NCBI GenBank assembly: GCA_029204225.1
Contig: CM055103.1
Coordinates: 43,658,604-43,722,603 of the forward strand
Length of the DNA stretch: 64,000 nucleotides
Reading direction: 5' to 3'
DNA from: Diphasiastrum complanatum
Taxonomy: Eukaryota; Streptophyta; Lycopodiopsida; Lycopodiales; Lycopodiaceae
The translations under genes and the position numbers were made by a program. Below the pieces are notes generated by a model. That model had not been told where the DNA came from. It searched no databases and saw only the letters and a list, made by a program, of their open reading frames with translations. Shown piece by piece: positions 24,804-38,100 of this stretch (positions are counted from its first letter, which is position 1; every line of letters starts with the position of its first letter).

Positions 24804-25778
24804 ATGCAGAATACACATATGGACGCCGGAAGCACATCCAAACATCCAGGTCGTGGGCGTGGGAGGCCACCATCGAAGGTGAATTCGCCAAACATGAAGT
24901 ATCTGGAACTTAGCATCACCGTTGGCTGTGGAGGGGGTGACGTTGACGTTCGCTTGCTACCTTTGCTGCAACAATTTCTGACAGATAAATGTGTAGCTGG
25001 GGTGTGTGCTTTGGAGAGGGGAGGCACACTGCTGCACTTGCATTTTCAAATGACATGTCGAATCATGGCCACCAGTGCCAAAACCGTGAACTTGCAGATT
25101 AAGCACCAGTTGGGTTGGGATGTGCAAGCACCAACAGGAGCTCTGGTCATGTGCAAGACACTCACACAGAAGGGTTTGCATACATTCCATGGTATGGTAG
25201 GCTATTGTTTGAAGGATTTCGGAAAGTCTCATTTCCAAGTTGCATTGCACAATGTTAAAACTGACGATCTCGAGCTTGGGAAAGAGCTTTATGCGAAGTT
25301 GGGATCTTCTGAAGTGAAGAACAGAGTCTGCTTGACTCCGTGCAACGTGTTTGAAAGGGCGTTCATGTACAATCTGTTTTATGGAAAGCGCTACTTGGGC
25401 CAATTTTTCGTAGCTTGTTTGTTGTCGATGTTAAGAACCGCAAAGTATTTTCCTTCTGCAGCTTGGGTTACACCTTCAAAAGGTCTTGGTATGGATGTAG
25501 AGCGAGCAGCATCAGTGTGGCGGGCGATGTTGGTTCCTAGCTTGGTAACGCTGGAAGATGTTCATAACATCTTCTTTGCAAGACAACATGCACATGGACG
25601 ATACTTTGGAGCAAGAACACGAAGCATTGATCATAGCATTCACAGTGCAAATCCAAATGCAAACACGCTGACTGATACGTCCACACCAGAGACGCCTCTC
25701 TCACCACTTGTTGATGAAGACGCTACATATATCCATGTCGATCATGACGTCATCGATAGGAAAACTGTCTTCGGATAG
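24804..25778 (+). CDS. AT-hook plus single-tyrosine HUH endonuclease (Rep-like), 324 aa
   Basis: Likely nicks and joins single-stranded element DNA during replicative transposition. Residues 17-25 (RGRGRPPSK) form an AT-hook. Residues 32-43 (KYLELSITVGCG) sit where Rep motif I is expected. Residues 78-82 (HLHFQ) are the metal-binding HUH motif, preceded by ERGGTL as in many Rep proteins. Residues 133-138 (GYCLKD) are a YxxK catalytic-tyrosine motif with one Tyr (Y134), 54 residues after HUH. No Walker A/B or helicase segment is present, unlike Helitron Rep/helicases of over 1000 residues. The C-terminal 120 residues are unfamiliar, ending in a Ser/Thr/Asp-rich tail. A TGCAG splice-like site overlaps the first codons, so translation may instead start at Met 6 (24819). 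The broken copy in unit B keeps both motifs. Best guess: a Replitron-type Rep. A captured CRESS-virus-like Rep is less likely. Confidence 0.75.
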   Translation: MQNTHMDAGSTSKHPGRGRGRPPSKVNSPNMKYLELSITVGCGGGDVDVRLLPLLQQFLTDKCVAGVCALERGGTLLHLHFQMTCRIMATSAKTVNLQIKHQLGWDVQAPTGALVMCKTLTQKGLHTFHGMVGYCLKDFGKSHFQVALHNVKTDDLELGKELYAKLGSSEVKNRVCLTPCNVFERAFMYNLFYGKRYLGQFFVACLLSMLRTAKYFPSAAWVTPSKGLGMDVERAASVWRAMLVPSLVTLEDVHNIFFARQHAHGRYFGARTRSIDHSIHSANPNANTLTDTSTPETPLSPLVDEDATYIHVDHDVIDRKTVFG

Positions 25779-26127
25779 TGATCTTCTGTTGTTGTATTTA
25801 TGTACATAGTCTGTGTACGGATGCATGTTCCAGCTTTGTTTGCCTTTTAGGTTGAGCTATCTATTGTCACAGAGTACGCTCAAAAACGTTTATGCATCCT
25901 TCAAATGCTACTCCAGCAGTTTTGTAAATATAAATACAACGAGCAACCTTACTCTTCTTCTGTGTGCTCCGTATTCTTAGCTAATAATTGGCATTTTGCT
26001 GCATTTCTTTTTTTGGTTTTATTTTTCAGTTAACCAGTAATTATGCATGAATTTTCCCTGCAAAACCAGCTTCCCAACGATCTACTATATGCTTCGATTC
26101 AGCATGTTTGTGCGCACGTATGATTTT
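25779..26127 (+). other. 3' region of HUH unit A
   Basis: Non-coding sequence conserved in all three units near its end: TTAACCAGTAATTATGCATG, then CGATCTACTATATGCTTCG, CATGTTTGTGCGCACG and TATGATTTT. It contains the palindrome GTGCGCAC. In unit C the gene is missing and this region follows the 5' leader directly, so it is likely required in cis. Confidence 0.6.
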
Positions 26128-26164
26128 CAAAATTGTGGAAATATATTGGCTTAAAATATTTCAA
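26128..26164. other. Centre of the HUH-unit palindrome
   Basis: This 37-bp spacer separates the inverted arms. On the minus strand it reads as the terminal sequence of unit B (GAAATATTTTAAGCCAATA) followed by the first 20 or so bases of another unit start, ending inside the start hairpin. It then switches into the reverse complement of unit A's 3' end. GAAATAT and ATATTTC within it can pair. Confidence 0.6.
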
Positions 26165-26509
26165 AAAATCATACGTGTGCACAAACATGTTGAATCAAAG
26201 CATATAGTAGATCGTAAGCTAATTTTGCAAGGAAAATTCATGCAGAATTACTGGTTAACTGAAAAATAAAACCAAAAAAAGAAATGCAGCAAAATTTCAA
26301 TTATTAGCTAAAATACGGAGCACACAGAAGAAGAGCAAGGTTGCTTGTTGTATTTATATTTACAAAACTGCTGGAGTAGCATTTGAAGGATGCATAAACG
26401 TTTTTGAGCGTACTTTGTGACAATAGATAGCTCAACCTAAAAGGCAAACAAAGCTGGAACATGCATCCGTACACAAACTATGTACATAAATACAACAACA
26501 GAAGATCAC

Positions 26510-27367
26510 TATCCGAAGAATCAGTCGGCGTGTTTGCATTCGGATTTGCACTGTGAATGCTATGATCAATGCTTCGTTTTCTTGCTCCAAAGTATCATCC
26601 ACGTGCATGTTGTCTTGCAAAGAAGATGTTATAAACATCTTCCAGCGTTACCATGCCAGGAACCAACATCGCCCGTCACACTGATGTTGCTCGCTCTACA
26701 TCCATACCAAGACCTTTTGAAGGTGTAACCCAAGCCGCATAAGAAAAATACTTTGTGGTTCTTAACATTGACAACAGACAAGCTACGAAAGATTGACCCA
26801 AGTAGCGCTTTCCATAGAACAGGTTGTACATGAACGCCCTTTCAAACACATTGCATGGAGTCAAGCAGACTCTGTTCTTCACTTCAGCAGATCTCAGCTT
26901 CACATAAAGTTCTTTCCCAAGCTCAAGATCGTCAGTTTTAACATTGTGCACTGCAACTTGGAAATGAGACTTTTCGAAATCCTTCAAACAGTAGCCTACC
27001 ATACCATGAAATGTATGCAAACCCTTCTGTGTGAATGTCTTGCACATGACCAACTGGTGCTTAATCTGCAAGTTCACGGTTTTGGCACTGGTGGCCATGA
27101 TCGACATGTCATTTGAAAATGCAGGTGCAGTAGTGTGCCTCCCCTCTCCAAAGCACACACCCCAGCTACACATTTATCTGTCAGAAACTGTTGCAGCAAA
27201 GGTAGCGAGTGAACGTCGACGTCACTCCCTCCACAGCCAACGATGATGCTAAGTTCCAGATACTTCATGTTTGGCGAATTCATCTTTTTCACCTTCGATG
27301 GTGGCCTGCCACGCCCACGACCTGGATGTTTGGATGTGCTTTCGGCGTCCATATGTGTATTCTGCAT
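26510..27367 (-). pseudogene. Broken HUH endonuclease gene of unit B
   Basis: It matches the unit A protein and retains the AT-hook (RGRGRPPSK), HLHFQ and GYCLKD. It is inactivated by a one-base frameshift just after the HUH motif (about 27108), a deletion of roughly ten codons before the tyrosine motif, a Trp-to-stop change at the start of the C-terminal third (about 26677), and a deletion of about 90 bp near the 3' end. It has four extra bases-worth of Lys/Met codons after the AT-hook. The encoded fragments cannot form one protein. Confidence 0.8.
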
Positions 27368-27439
27368 TCAGAAGAAAGAAAATGTTTTGACAGAGCAGTT
27401 CAAATCAGAGACAGAGACATAGAACATGCATAGAAAGAC

Positions 27440-27461
27440 AGGAAACACAGACAAAGGGGGG

Positions 27462-27547
<86 letters not shown>

Positions 27548-27660
27548 ACAGCGAGCAGCAGAGAAGGCAGACAGAGCGTAGTAGCAACAGCAACCCAGGG
27601 GAGCAAGAGGAGACAGAGGGAGAGAGAGCGCGCGCCAACCAAAGGCAACAGCCTAGGGGG

Positions 27661-27735
<75 letters not shown>
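27440..27735. repeat. (GA)n arrays of unit B with GC-richer spacer
   Basis: Arrays at about 27464-27542 and 27661-27733 flank a spacer rich in GCAGCAG and GGAGCAAG words. The same spacer type recurs in unit C. The LSLSLS reading frames are artefacts. Confidence 0.9.
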
Positions 27736-27737
<2 letters not shown>

Positions 27738-28064
27738 GGACCAATTGATATATGTTGCAACGTGACAATGCATGGCCAGATGTGGGCCATACCCTCTGCC
27801 GGACACATGTCAATATGGTTGACAAAAAATTTAGACACGTGTCGCACAGCATGTGTTGAAACATGCTGATGTGGCGAGACACATGTCGTGCACATACTGG
27901 CCGGTGGTGTGCTGACAAAAAATTTAGACGTGTCGCGCAACATGTGTTGAAACATGCTGATGTGGCAAGACAGATGTCATGCACATACTGGCCAGTGGTG
28001 TGTACACCGTCTCCGTGTCAAGCGCAAATTGGTGGACTACAATTTTTTCAAAATTGTGAGAACA

Positions 28065-28606
<542 letters not shown>

Positions 28607-28611
<5 letters not shown>
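28607..28611 (+). repeat. 5-bp target duplication AAATA of the HUH cluster (other copy 24289-24293)
   Basis: Mini-element 1 reads CTAAATAGG at 24034-24042. In mini-element 2 the sequence is CTAAATA before the insert and AAATAGG after it, so AAATA is duplicated around 24294-28606. Confidence 0.6.
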
Positions 28612-28713
28612 GGTTTTTAAAAAATGGTAAAAAAAACACAACCTCCAAAATTATATAAACACTTTTTGTGGGTAAGTGCCCATTGCTCGTCATCGACGAG
28701 CACAACCAACTAG

Positions 28714-28735
28714 TATATGTGTGTGTGTGTGTCTA

Positions 28736-28823
<88 letters not shown>
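28714..28823. repeat. (GT)n then (GA)n microsatellite
   Basis: A GT-rich run from about 28718 to 28750 passes into (GA)n to about 28823, just outside mini-element 2. Confidence 0.9.
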
Positions 28824-28827
<4 letters not shown>

Positions 28828-29084
28828 GAATATATCCAATTTCACAAATTTGATTTGAGAAGTTAGTGATGTCATAAGGTAAAGCTTAGAAAAAACATAT
28901 ATGCAACCAAAAAGTAAAGATTAGGCCAGAACTAGATTTCATTACCATATATAAAATAATTTGTCCTTCAAGCTTCAACTCTTGCTTAAATAATTTGCAT
29001 ATTCTTTCTAGGCCATGACTATGCAGGACATGATTTTTTCTTCAAGTATTTCCAAGAAACTTGAATTTTTTTTAGCATTCCATA

Positions 29085-29203
29085 CTAGGTTCCGTATTAT
29101 GCTTCTTGGTTTCCAAGGGGAGGCTTGAACCTGAGACCAAAGAAACTTTGGATGTCAAGCTAACCAACTGAGCCAACCCCGTTGGGCTAGGTTCCGTATT
29201 ATG
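29085..29203 (-). mobile_element. tRNA-like short insertion (SINE head or retro-tRNA) with 17-bp target duplication
   Basis: Read on the minus strand, 29186-29102 contains an A-box-like GGCTCAGTTGGTTAGC and a B-box-like GGTCTCAGGTTCAAGCC in tRNA spacing. It is flanked by identical 17-bp copies of CTAGGTTCCGTATTATG (29085-29101 and 29187-29203). The 85-bp insert ends in AACCAAGAAG without a long A tail. A duplication of this length implies LINE-type insertion. The acceptor stem does not pair well, so it is not a functional tRNA. Confidence 0.75.
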
Positions 29204-29641
29204 GAACACCCGGAATGCATAGGGTTTAGCAGATGCAACTTAAGTAAGATACGCATCTATTTCTATATTCTGATCCAAAAGACTTTGATTTAGCAAGTTA
29301 CTCAGGAGCAAAAGAGATACCCTGGTGCATTTATTCATAGAAAAAACTAGTAGGAGCAAAAGAGGATGCTCGGTCCTCGAGAAGTCAAATTAAGAAATGA
29401 CAGTGCATAATAAGATTCTTGGAACTACTAAAAAAGGTAAACTGAAAACACTTATGCAAACCAGGAGTACATTTCCAGATCCTGATATTCAGGCCTTTGT
29501 AATTCATTCAACTACAAAGGGCTCCAATCTTTCTCTCCCTCGTACAATTGAATCTGGCTCATCAACCCAAACAAATTATCAAAAAGCGATTGATAGATGA
29601 GATTGCCTTGGTGGTCGATACTATATCCATCCAACTCAGTA

Positions 29642-30335
29642 CTACATCCATGCAACTGTTTTGAGCACTTGAAGAAGGTTATTGGCGGCAGCAAGCCCAC
29701 TGAGAATGGCACATTCAACACGAGGACCTAAACAATAATCACCACAAGCTACAATTCTTTTTTCTTCAACTAGGATGCATTTCTCCTCTGGTGCAACAAA
29801 TTTAGTTGGAAAAGCACCTCCCCTGTGATCACATAAATTACATTTCTTGCTTGAAACCCGGAAACCTTGAAGCAGGATGAAGCATCATTCTGAAGAAGAG
29901 CATTGATAATCGCATATGCTTCAATTGAGCAATGGGATTGACTATAAGCAAATGGTGAATTGCAAACACAAAATCCTCAAAGGAAGGTACAAAGATCCCA
30001 TTTTCACATTCTATCTTTTGATAGAACCTAAAAAGTGATTAAGCTTACCAGCGGTGCGCCTTGATGAAACAGGGGTCAGGAAGACCAGGGATCACATTTT
30101 GAAACTCTTCAAGTAAATCAAGTGCAATAGAAGCCAATAACTCCTCAGACGGCTTAACCAAGCCCGCTCTGCTGATTACAGTTTCTGCATATTCCACAGT
30201 TGAATGCAGCACCCAACATTCACTGCAGCAAACACATAAATTTCAAAGTAACCCACTAAATAAACTTTATTTCTGATTATGCTATATGCAGGTGTGTAAA
30301 CGTAATCTAATGTCAACAACTACGGACCACTTAGC

Positions 30336-30422
<87 letters not shown>

Positions 30423-32074
30423 CGTTGAAAAATCTTTGTACATATCGCCAACAACCTATCTCCTGTGCTATCCACTTTTCTTTATAAGGTTGTCGTCACT
30501 GGCTCCCCATACTCCTCGTGTACCAACATCATACACATGAATGGTGACCCCACAAAACCCAAGAACTACCGCACTCTCATGATTGGGCATATTTTAGCTA
30601 AGTTTTAAGGGACGACCTTACAGAGTGATGAGCCGTATGATTGAGCCCACAATGTTACATGCTATGGGTCAGGCTGACTTTGGGACTCATCATTCCCATC
30701 TGATTACATTTTCACTCTCAAATCCATCATCAAGGAAGCTAGATCTAGGAAAGAGGTCTTTTCTTGCTTTGCTGACGTCAAGAAAGTCTTCGACTCAGTG
30801 TCATGTCACATGCTTATCAATAGAGAGACCTTGGTTTCTCCACAGATACCATACTAGCAGTCATGGCAGTTTATGAAAGAGTTATGGGTTGCTTCAAGAT
30901 AGATGAGGGGATATCTGAGCAAGTGCATAGCACTATTAGGATTGAACAAGGTTGTTCTCCTTCACCCACACTATTTGGACTATATATTGATGAGTTGGAA
31001 ATGGTGGACAAAGCTGAAGGTTATGCGAAAAATTAATATCTATCCTAGTTTATGCAAATGATGCGATTTTGGTATCCCCGACCAAAGAAGGATTAAAGAG
31101 ACACTTGATAAGTTTATAGACTTTTTGCACTAGATGATGTTTGAAAGTTAATACCAAGAAGACCAAGATCATGGTCTTTAGAGGGTGTCCAACGCCCACC
31201 TCCATCATCATTTTTAGTCTATTTATAGCCTATTTCTCAAATTTGTTTGGAGGTTGTCTAGTGTTCATCTCCACCATTTTTTTTTGTAGCATTTGCAACC
31301 TATTTACAGTCCAATTTCAGATCCGGTTTGAAGCTGCCCTAGCACCCACCTCGATTACCACTTTCAGAGGTATCTGTTGGTTATACATTTTTTCTCATTA
31401 CTCTTTTCATATGTGCCGGTTTTTATATTTCCTTTGCTACTTTTAGTGTTGATTGCCTTAAGCATATTTGGGGTGACGACAAAAGTCCGCTCTCTCTGAT
31501 ATTAAGCTTTTTGTACATCTTTACTTTTTGCATCTTTTCATGGAGCTTCTCCCTCATCTTCCGAGGTTCATCTCCCTTCTTCCACTTACCTTGATGAGGT
31601 GCGCCATGAGTTTCGAGATCACCTACACGAAGCCATGAGTGATGTGCACAGCGATTTACACCTTGAATTACGAGAGACATTCACTACTCTCTCCACCCAG
31701 ATTGCTTCGCTTTCCTTGCAGTCCAGTTTCGCTCCACCATCACCTATTCCACCTATGGCATTTCCCTTCTTATATTTTCCAAGATTGATGTTCAGCGCAT
31801 CCACTTGGCTGCTCTACATCTGGAGGGCCGTGCCGCTACTTGGTGGCGTACGTTTCAGCAGATGACTAGTTGGACAGAGTTTATGACAGCCCTCCGCCTT
31901 GCTATGATCAATGGCTTATTCAACAACACAACGTTTTTTGTAGCCTCACCCACATTGGTGATTTGGCTACTTACCCGACAGCTCTCCTACCTTTTTTCTA
32001 GATATTTCTACATTGGAGCTCATTTTCCACTATGTTGCAGGCTTACGAAGAGCACTCAGCTATGACATTTCTTC

Positions 32075-32126
<52 letters not shown>

Positions 32127-35100
32127 CCATCTCCCTCGCCACCGCTTTGCAACATAAGTATTTTTCCGTGTCATCTTTTGCACGTCCTAAATCCAGTGGC
32201 AGAATACTATTGCATGCGAACTCAACCATTAGGAGGTACTTTTTCCAATCTGACTATCATCTAGAAACATATGCATGAAGCATATCTTCCATTGACTGGT
32301 TGACACGTTCGGTCTACTCACCGAATTCTAGGTGATCCGATGACGAGAGAATTAAGGTAGTTTCCAGTCTTTCAAAGACTGCCTGCCAGAACTTGTCAGC
32401 GAAATTAGAATCACGATCACTAACAATATCGTTCGGCAAACCATACAACCCGAACAACTTTTCAACGAAGAGTTGTGCAAGTTCCGAAGCTTTGACATTA
32501 GTTTTTGTTGGAATAAGCTGGGCCATTTTGGTTAGCTTGTCAACTACTACCCAAATGGCATCGTGACCCTTCCCTAACTTGGGAAGTCCAATCACAAAAT
32601 CCATGGAAATACTTTCCAACTTCTTACTAGGAGTATCCAATGGATGCAACAGACCAGCTGCTTTGATTCTTCCCACTTTATTAACTTGGCATTGTTCACA
32701 CTTTTGAACGTATGCCTCCACATGGCCTTTCATCTTTGGCCAATAAAATTCTCTTTTAACAAGGTCAAGTATACTTTGTATACCAAGATGTCCCGCACTA
32801 GGACTATTGTGACACTCGTGCAGGATTTGGGCCCTAATGCCCACGATGTCTAGCACACACACTTCTCCTCTAAAGAAAAGTAAACCATTCCTAATGGAAT
32901 AATCAGCTGGTGTCTTCTCTTCACGAGACTTCTTGGAATCCTGTTTTCCAAGATTATCTCTCAAAGTAGAGCTTCTTGCTAGGACTTCTTGCCAACTGTG
33001 ACCAAAAAACTCATCGGTCCGACAAAGGTCTCACTGAGAAAAATACAACTTAGATTGGAATTCAGCAAAAAATAACTGATTAACCTCTCCAATCTGGCTC
33101 AAAGCATCAGTGACACAATTTGACGTTGATGAACCAAACGTGTTTCAAACGCGTTTGGAACGTGGGTTTTAGCAAGGCCAAAAATCCCCAGAATCGAAAT
33201 CAAACTCCTGAATGAGTTCTGACCAACGGGACTTATGACCCCTAAGGTCTGAGGCATCACAATTAGACTTAAGAGATTCGTGATCCGTCATAACCACAAA
33301 TTTAGATCCGTACAAATAATGTCTCCAGATCTTTAACGCGTGGATGACAACAAAAGGTTTCTTCTCATAAATAGAGTACCTACTTTGAGCTGGGTCCAAC
33401 TTCTTGCTTTTGAAAGCCACTGGTCTACCATCTTGGTAAAGTACTGGACCCACTGCATAATTAACTAGCATCTGTTTCCACCAAGAAAGGTATGATAGGG
33501 TCCACTATGAGTAAGATAGGGGCGGTAGACACTAACAACTTCAAAGCTTCAAAGCTTTGACTTAATTCATCAGTCCAAACAAGTGAACTGAATTTCGAAC
33601 GCCTTCCGGCTTTCTTCTGATTATCCTTTTTAGTTTTACTTTTGGCTTTCTTCACTCCCTCAAGAAAATTCGTTAAAGGTAATGCAACTAAGGCATAGTC
33701 TTTAATGCCTCGGTTCTCCCTAGCATATATCTCCTGGCTTGTAGATACATCTTGGCAATTGCACGAGCTCTCCATCCACCAACTCTTGGGTAGACTGAGT
33801 GAATGACAAAAGGGAAGTTGTTAGGGACCCAACCCCCTTGGGTCCCAAACCCAGACTTGAGACTGGACGATGACTGGGCCTGTAGACTTGACCGGTGACT
33901 CATGAACCTGTATGGTTGCCACGTGTCATGATCCAGGAGTGCACATGGCTTGGAGTCTCTCTCCTTGGAGGTATACAAGGGGAGGAGGACTCATTTGCCA
34001 TCCATTTTGTCTACCTAGGAGGAGGTGGATGGAGAGCGTGTGCACGGCCAGGATGTATTGCTAGCGTGAGGCAGGAGATGTCTGAGAGCCTAGGCGGTGG
34101 TATGGGACGCCATCTGGGATGGAGGTCGGATCCAGCTTGATAGGGTCACAGGCCAGGGCACGGTGGGTGCACCCGAATTAGGTCCTATGGCGGGGTGGAA
34201 CGTGAATCGTTCAGTCTGTTGTGGTTAACCGACACCTGGAGGTTTGCAGTAAGTGAGATTGTAACAGAAGCCCCACCACTATATAGACATAGCATAGTTG
34301 GTCCCATCAAGCCCATTCCCGCCTGCTGAGAAATCTGGTAAATGTGGAAAGTCCGGGATGATGGACGAACAACGATTTCCTCAGTGCCATACACTGCGCA
34401 TGATCACGCAGGTATGCACAAGAATCATTTGAGTTGCGGAAGCGAAGAGCAAACAAGAGAAAGCGAAGCATGCACATGACATTAATGTGAATGTTGATGA
34501 TACATTGACAATGTATCTACTAAGTCCATAAAAGACATGGAGATAGTAAAGAAGCAAATATCCTCTATATTCGAAATTGCAAATATGGGAGAAGCCAAAG
34601 TTTACCTTGGTGTGCAAATTGAAAAAGAAAACTCTAATTATTTCCTAGATCAATCTCTCTATATTTCAAAGCTTTTTGACAGGTTTGACATGCAGGATTG
34701 CAAAGCGAATATGGTTCCTATGCCTACAGGAACCATATTATCAAAGGATGATTGTCCTACAACTGAAGAGGAAAATAAGCAGATGCCCCTCATTCCCTAT
34801 CAACATCTTATTGAATATATTTAGCAACATGGACTAGACTTGAAATAGCTTTTCCAGTTTTCAGCCTTAGCCAATTCTAATCCAGGTTTGAAACATTGAA
34901 AATTAGCACAACATGTTTTGAAATATCTCAAGCATACTATAAACTATGGATTTCATTTTTCCCATGACAAAAGCATACACGTAATCACCTATACAGATGC
35001 AAGCTGGATGTCCAGGAAGGATGATTCAAAGAGCATCTCTGGATGTATTTGTCTAGTTGCAGGTGCTGCTATTTCATGGGTATGCAAAAAGCAATCAATT

Positions 35101-38100
35101 GTTGCTCAATCATCTTGTGAGTCGGAATATGTGGCAGCGGCAAAGGCATGCAATGAAATCCTATGGATGCAATACATCTCGGACCAGCTTGGAGCTTTTC
35201 AAGAAAATCCTTACTTAATTCTCATGGATAACACTTTGACTATCTTACTAAGCAAGGATTCCATATTTCATCCAAGAACTAAGCACATAGCTATGAGATA
35301 TCATCCCATTAAAGATTTGGTGGAAAAACAAATCATCGAAGTGGAATATGTGCCAAGTGAAGACATGGTAGCCAACATCTTCACCAAACCCTTGGATAAG
35401 AGCTTATTTGAAAAGCATCGAAAAGCATTAGAAGTTATTCATTTAATAGGTTTAAGGGAGAGTTGTTGAACTTATAAACCTAGTCAAATGAATAGTACAT
35501 GCCACATGAACAATAGTTGGGTCCAAGTTTTTAAGGCCCAAATACCTAGGCAAATTTTTTTTAGTTCCAAACTCGTGGAGAAAGCCTTCTTGCATGATGA
35601 TGCCTATGTCCCCACTTGAGTTTGGTAGACCACCATGCACATGTGCATGGGGGAGTACTAGTTAGATTTACATCTAGATGTTGCATGCATGTGACATGCA
35701 AGTGGCATGCAAAAGCATGCATAGGAATTAGACACTTGGCATTTGCATGCCAAACCATTGTACATTTACAAAGTCTATATAATAGAGGCATTCACCCTCC
35801 ACGAGTAAAGTGAGAGAGGGATCTGAAACCAGTTCCATCTTCATTATGTTTTGTGTCTTCTTACTTCATTCTCCATCTTTCTTGTGTAGGAACTCGCTGC
35901 AGGGACAGATATGATTTCTGGTGGATCTCCATCATCACTTATCCAATTCTGGTGGAATCAAGTGCAAATTACTTGTAGGAGGAGGGCGCGAGGGCGCTAC
36001 CAGCCTTAGTACTTCTACTATCATTGCATGCATACTTGGAGCCAGAACAGCCCACTAATCATTGTGATTGGGCGCTGCCTCAGATCTGTAAATTCCATCT
36101 TTTCTCCTTGAATACTTCTTAGAAATTTCAAAAGCATTTGTTTTCTATTAGAAGGGTGCCATCACTAATTGTGAGTAGAGGCCAATTAGAGAATGATTAG
36201 GATCTGATTTTCCAGATCTGGTCCTGCTAAATGGAATGGCCAGCAAGTAGAATTCATTTCCATTTTGATTCATTGGTTTAGCATTGAGTAGAGTTCATAT
36301 AGACTTGAACTAGGATCAAAATTTGGGATCCATAGCTTGCTGGTTTTTCATTTCTACTTGCATGTCAAGATTTCATATTGCATGTTTCATTCCTAGTTAT
36401 GTTAGGCTCAAGTAGTCCTTGAAATCAACATTACTAGGGTCCTGGACTCATTGTCTTAAGCTATTCTTAGCATCATCAATCTACAACAGAAAGTGTTGTG
36501 GACTACAGGCTATAGGCTTACCGAGTTACTTTGCATATATTTTGCAGGCCTTCTTGCATTTACTGCTATTTATACTTTTGTTTCTAGTTATGCATTTTAT
36601 ATTATTCATGTATAGGCCCCTAAGCCTTTTTTTATGCTTATGACTAGCCTTGGGCCTTATTTCTAACATTGGCTGGCTAAGTGCCTTTGCGCATTATGTT
36701 CCCTTCATATTCTTTGCCTCCCGTCATATTTGAATTCCTACATTAGGGTTCATTAGTGGAGTATATAGGTCTTGATTATTCAAGTTATTGATTGGCTTGG
36801 GCTCTTGATGGGAGAACCTATTGTCTTGTGACTTCATGTGATGCTAGTTTGCCATTCTTCGTGGGAGATTGATCAATTAGCCTACACGCTGTCTTTTCAC
36901 GTTTCAATGATGCAAAATCTATGAATTAGATCCTAAAGGTTTTGTTTTAGGCGACATATGCAGGATGCCCAACGTAAGTGCCTACATTTTGAGGCTCTAG
37001 TCACTCCTATAGCCATGTACGCAGTAGATAGTTGGTACATAGGTCCAACGTGAATGGATCAGGCTAGTATCACATGCTTATAGATTACTTACTATGTTAT
37101 CACGTAGAATATAGCCTAAGCCTTTTGTTCCACACCAAATCATCTTAGCTGAGTTTGTAATGTCCTCATTACAAGAGGCTATCTGCACCTATACATAGAG
37201 AGTCACAAAATTTGTAAACGAGGAGATGAGATATCCATATTCGTGGCATTTCCATATCCTACTTCTTGAGGAGACATAGTTGTACATCAAGATATCGTGC
37301 GTACATCCAAAGACTCGAGATTATGGCTACCATGCCCATTTCCTAGAGAGGGATGGAGTAGGGGATCTAATATTTCCTCGATACCTAGATTTTGGATTAT
37401 AGCATAAACTTGGATTACGTTTAGAACCTATATGCAGCGACAGAGTTTTACTTTTGATGGCCAGCCTTTGGAGATTGTATCCTCTTACACATAGTTGGAC
37501 ACACTTTTCACAGGTCCTATTTTTAGCATGAGATAGGCTGCGGCAGCTAGGGTGAGCCAGGGTCTCCTTAGTTAGTCTTGAGCATTTCTGTTTTCGAAAG
37601 GATACTCGGGATGCCCCGAGTAAGAGCAGGCTATTTGACACTATGGTCTCATTACCGTTATGTATGCTACAGAGGTTTGGTGTACAGGGATTCATGAGTC
37701 AGGGTGGGCCAGTATTTCTCGTTTGCAGACTACTACGCTTTCACACATGATCTGGGCTAAGCCTTCAGTTCCACATCAGATTATCTAGGACGAGTTTGCA
37801 GTCATACCTCTCCAAGTTGAGGCTATTTTCAGGACCATTATAATTATTCAAAGACTATTGAGTCTTTTTATGACATCTAATACTTTGGAAGATTATTTAG
37901 AGATATAATGCAGCAAGTACTAACTTGGATGTTTGGAGTCTCGTTCACCTGCTAGAAAAGCCTTTAGCATATTTTTGCTGATTAGAATGTTGTACAAATT
38001 TCTTTGCACCAAACATGTGCTAGTGAACCAGGTGCCAATATTGCAATAAGACCATTTTTAGGGATACAGCATCAAACACAGAAAATAAGGAGATGCATGC

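Larger units (their letters stand above)
24294..26127 (+). mobile_element. HUH transposon unit A (autonomous-looking, Replitron-like)
   Basis: It starts TGTTCCCACAATTTTG with a perfect 8-bp hairpin (24301-24308/24312-24319). Iteron-like repeats (24357-24540), a 14-bp perfect inverted repeat (24577-24643), a (CT)n tract (24644-24716) and the HUH protein gene (24804-25778) follow, then a 350-bp 3' region to 26127. Unit B on the opposite strand matches it along its length. Its last roughly 19 bp (GAAATATTTTAAGCCAATA in units B and C) are missing at the palindrome centre. Confidence 0.75.
26165..28064 (-). mobile_element. HUH transposon unit B (inverted, inactive)
   Basis: A near-complete reverse-complement copy of unit A. 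Its start is at 28064 (minus-strand TGTTCTCACAATTTTG with the same hairpin). It carries iteron-like repeats, the inverted repeat, two GA/CT arrays separated by a GC-richer 120-bp insert (27543-27660) that unit A lacks, and a damaged HUH gene. Confidence 0.75.

Noticed and set aside
24804-25778. Endogenous geminivirus-like or other CRESS-virus sequence
   Set aside because: No helicase domain, coat-protein gene or viral origin nonamer was seen. The gene sits in a defined multi-copy element with a target duplication. A distant common origin of the Rep domain remains possible.
35561-35813. Overlapping His/Cys-rich ORFs on both strands
   Set aside because: They are shadows of repeated GCATGC-type words in the copia LTR, with no domain.
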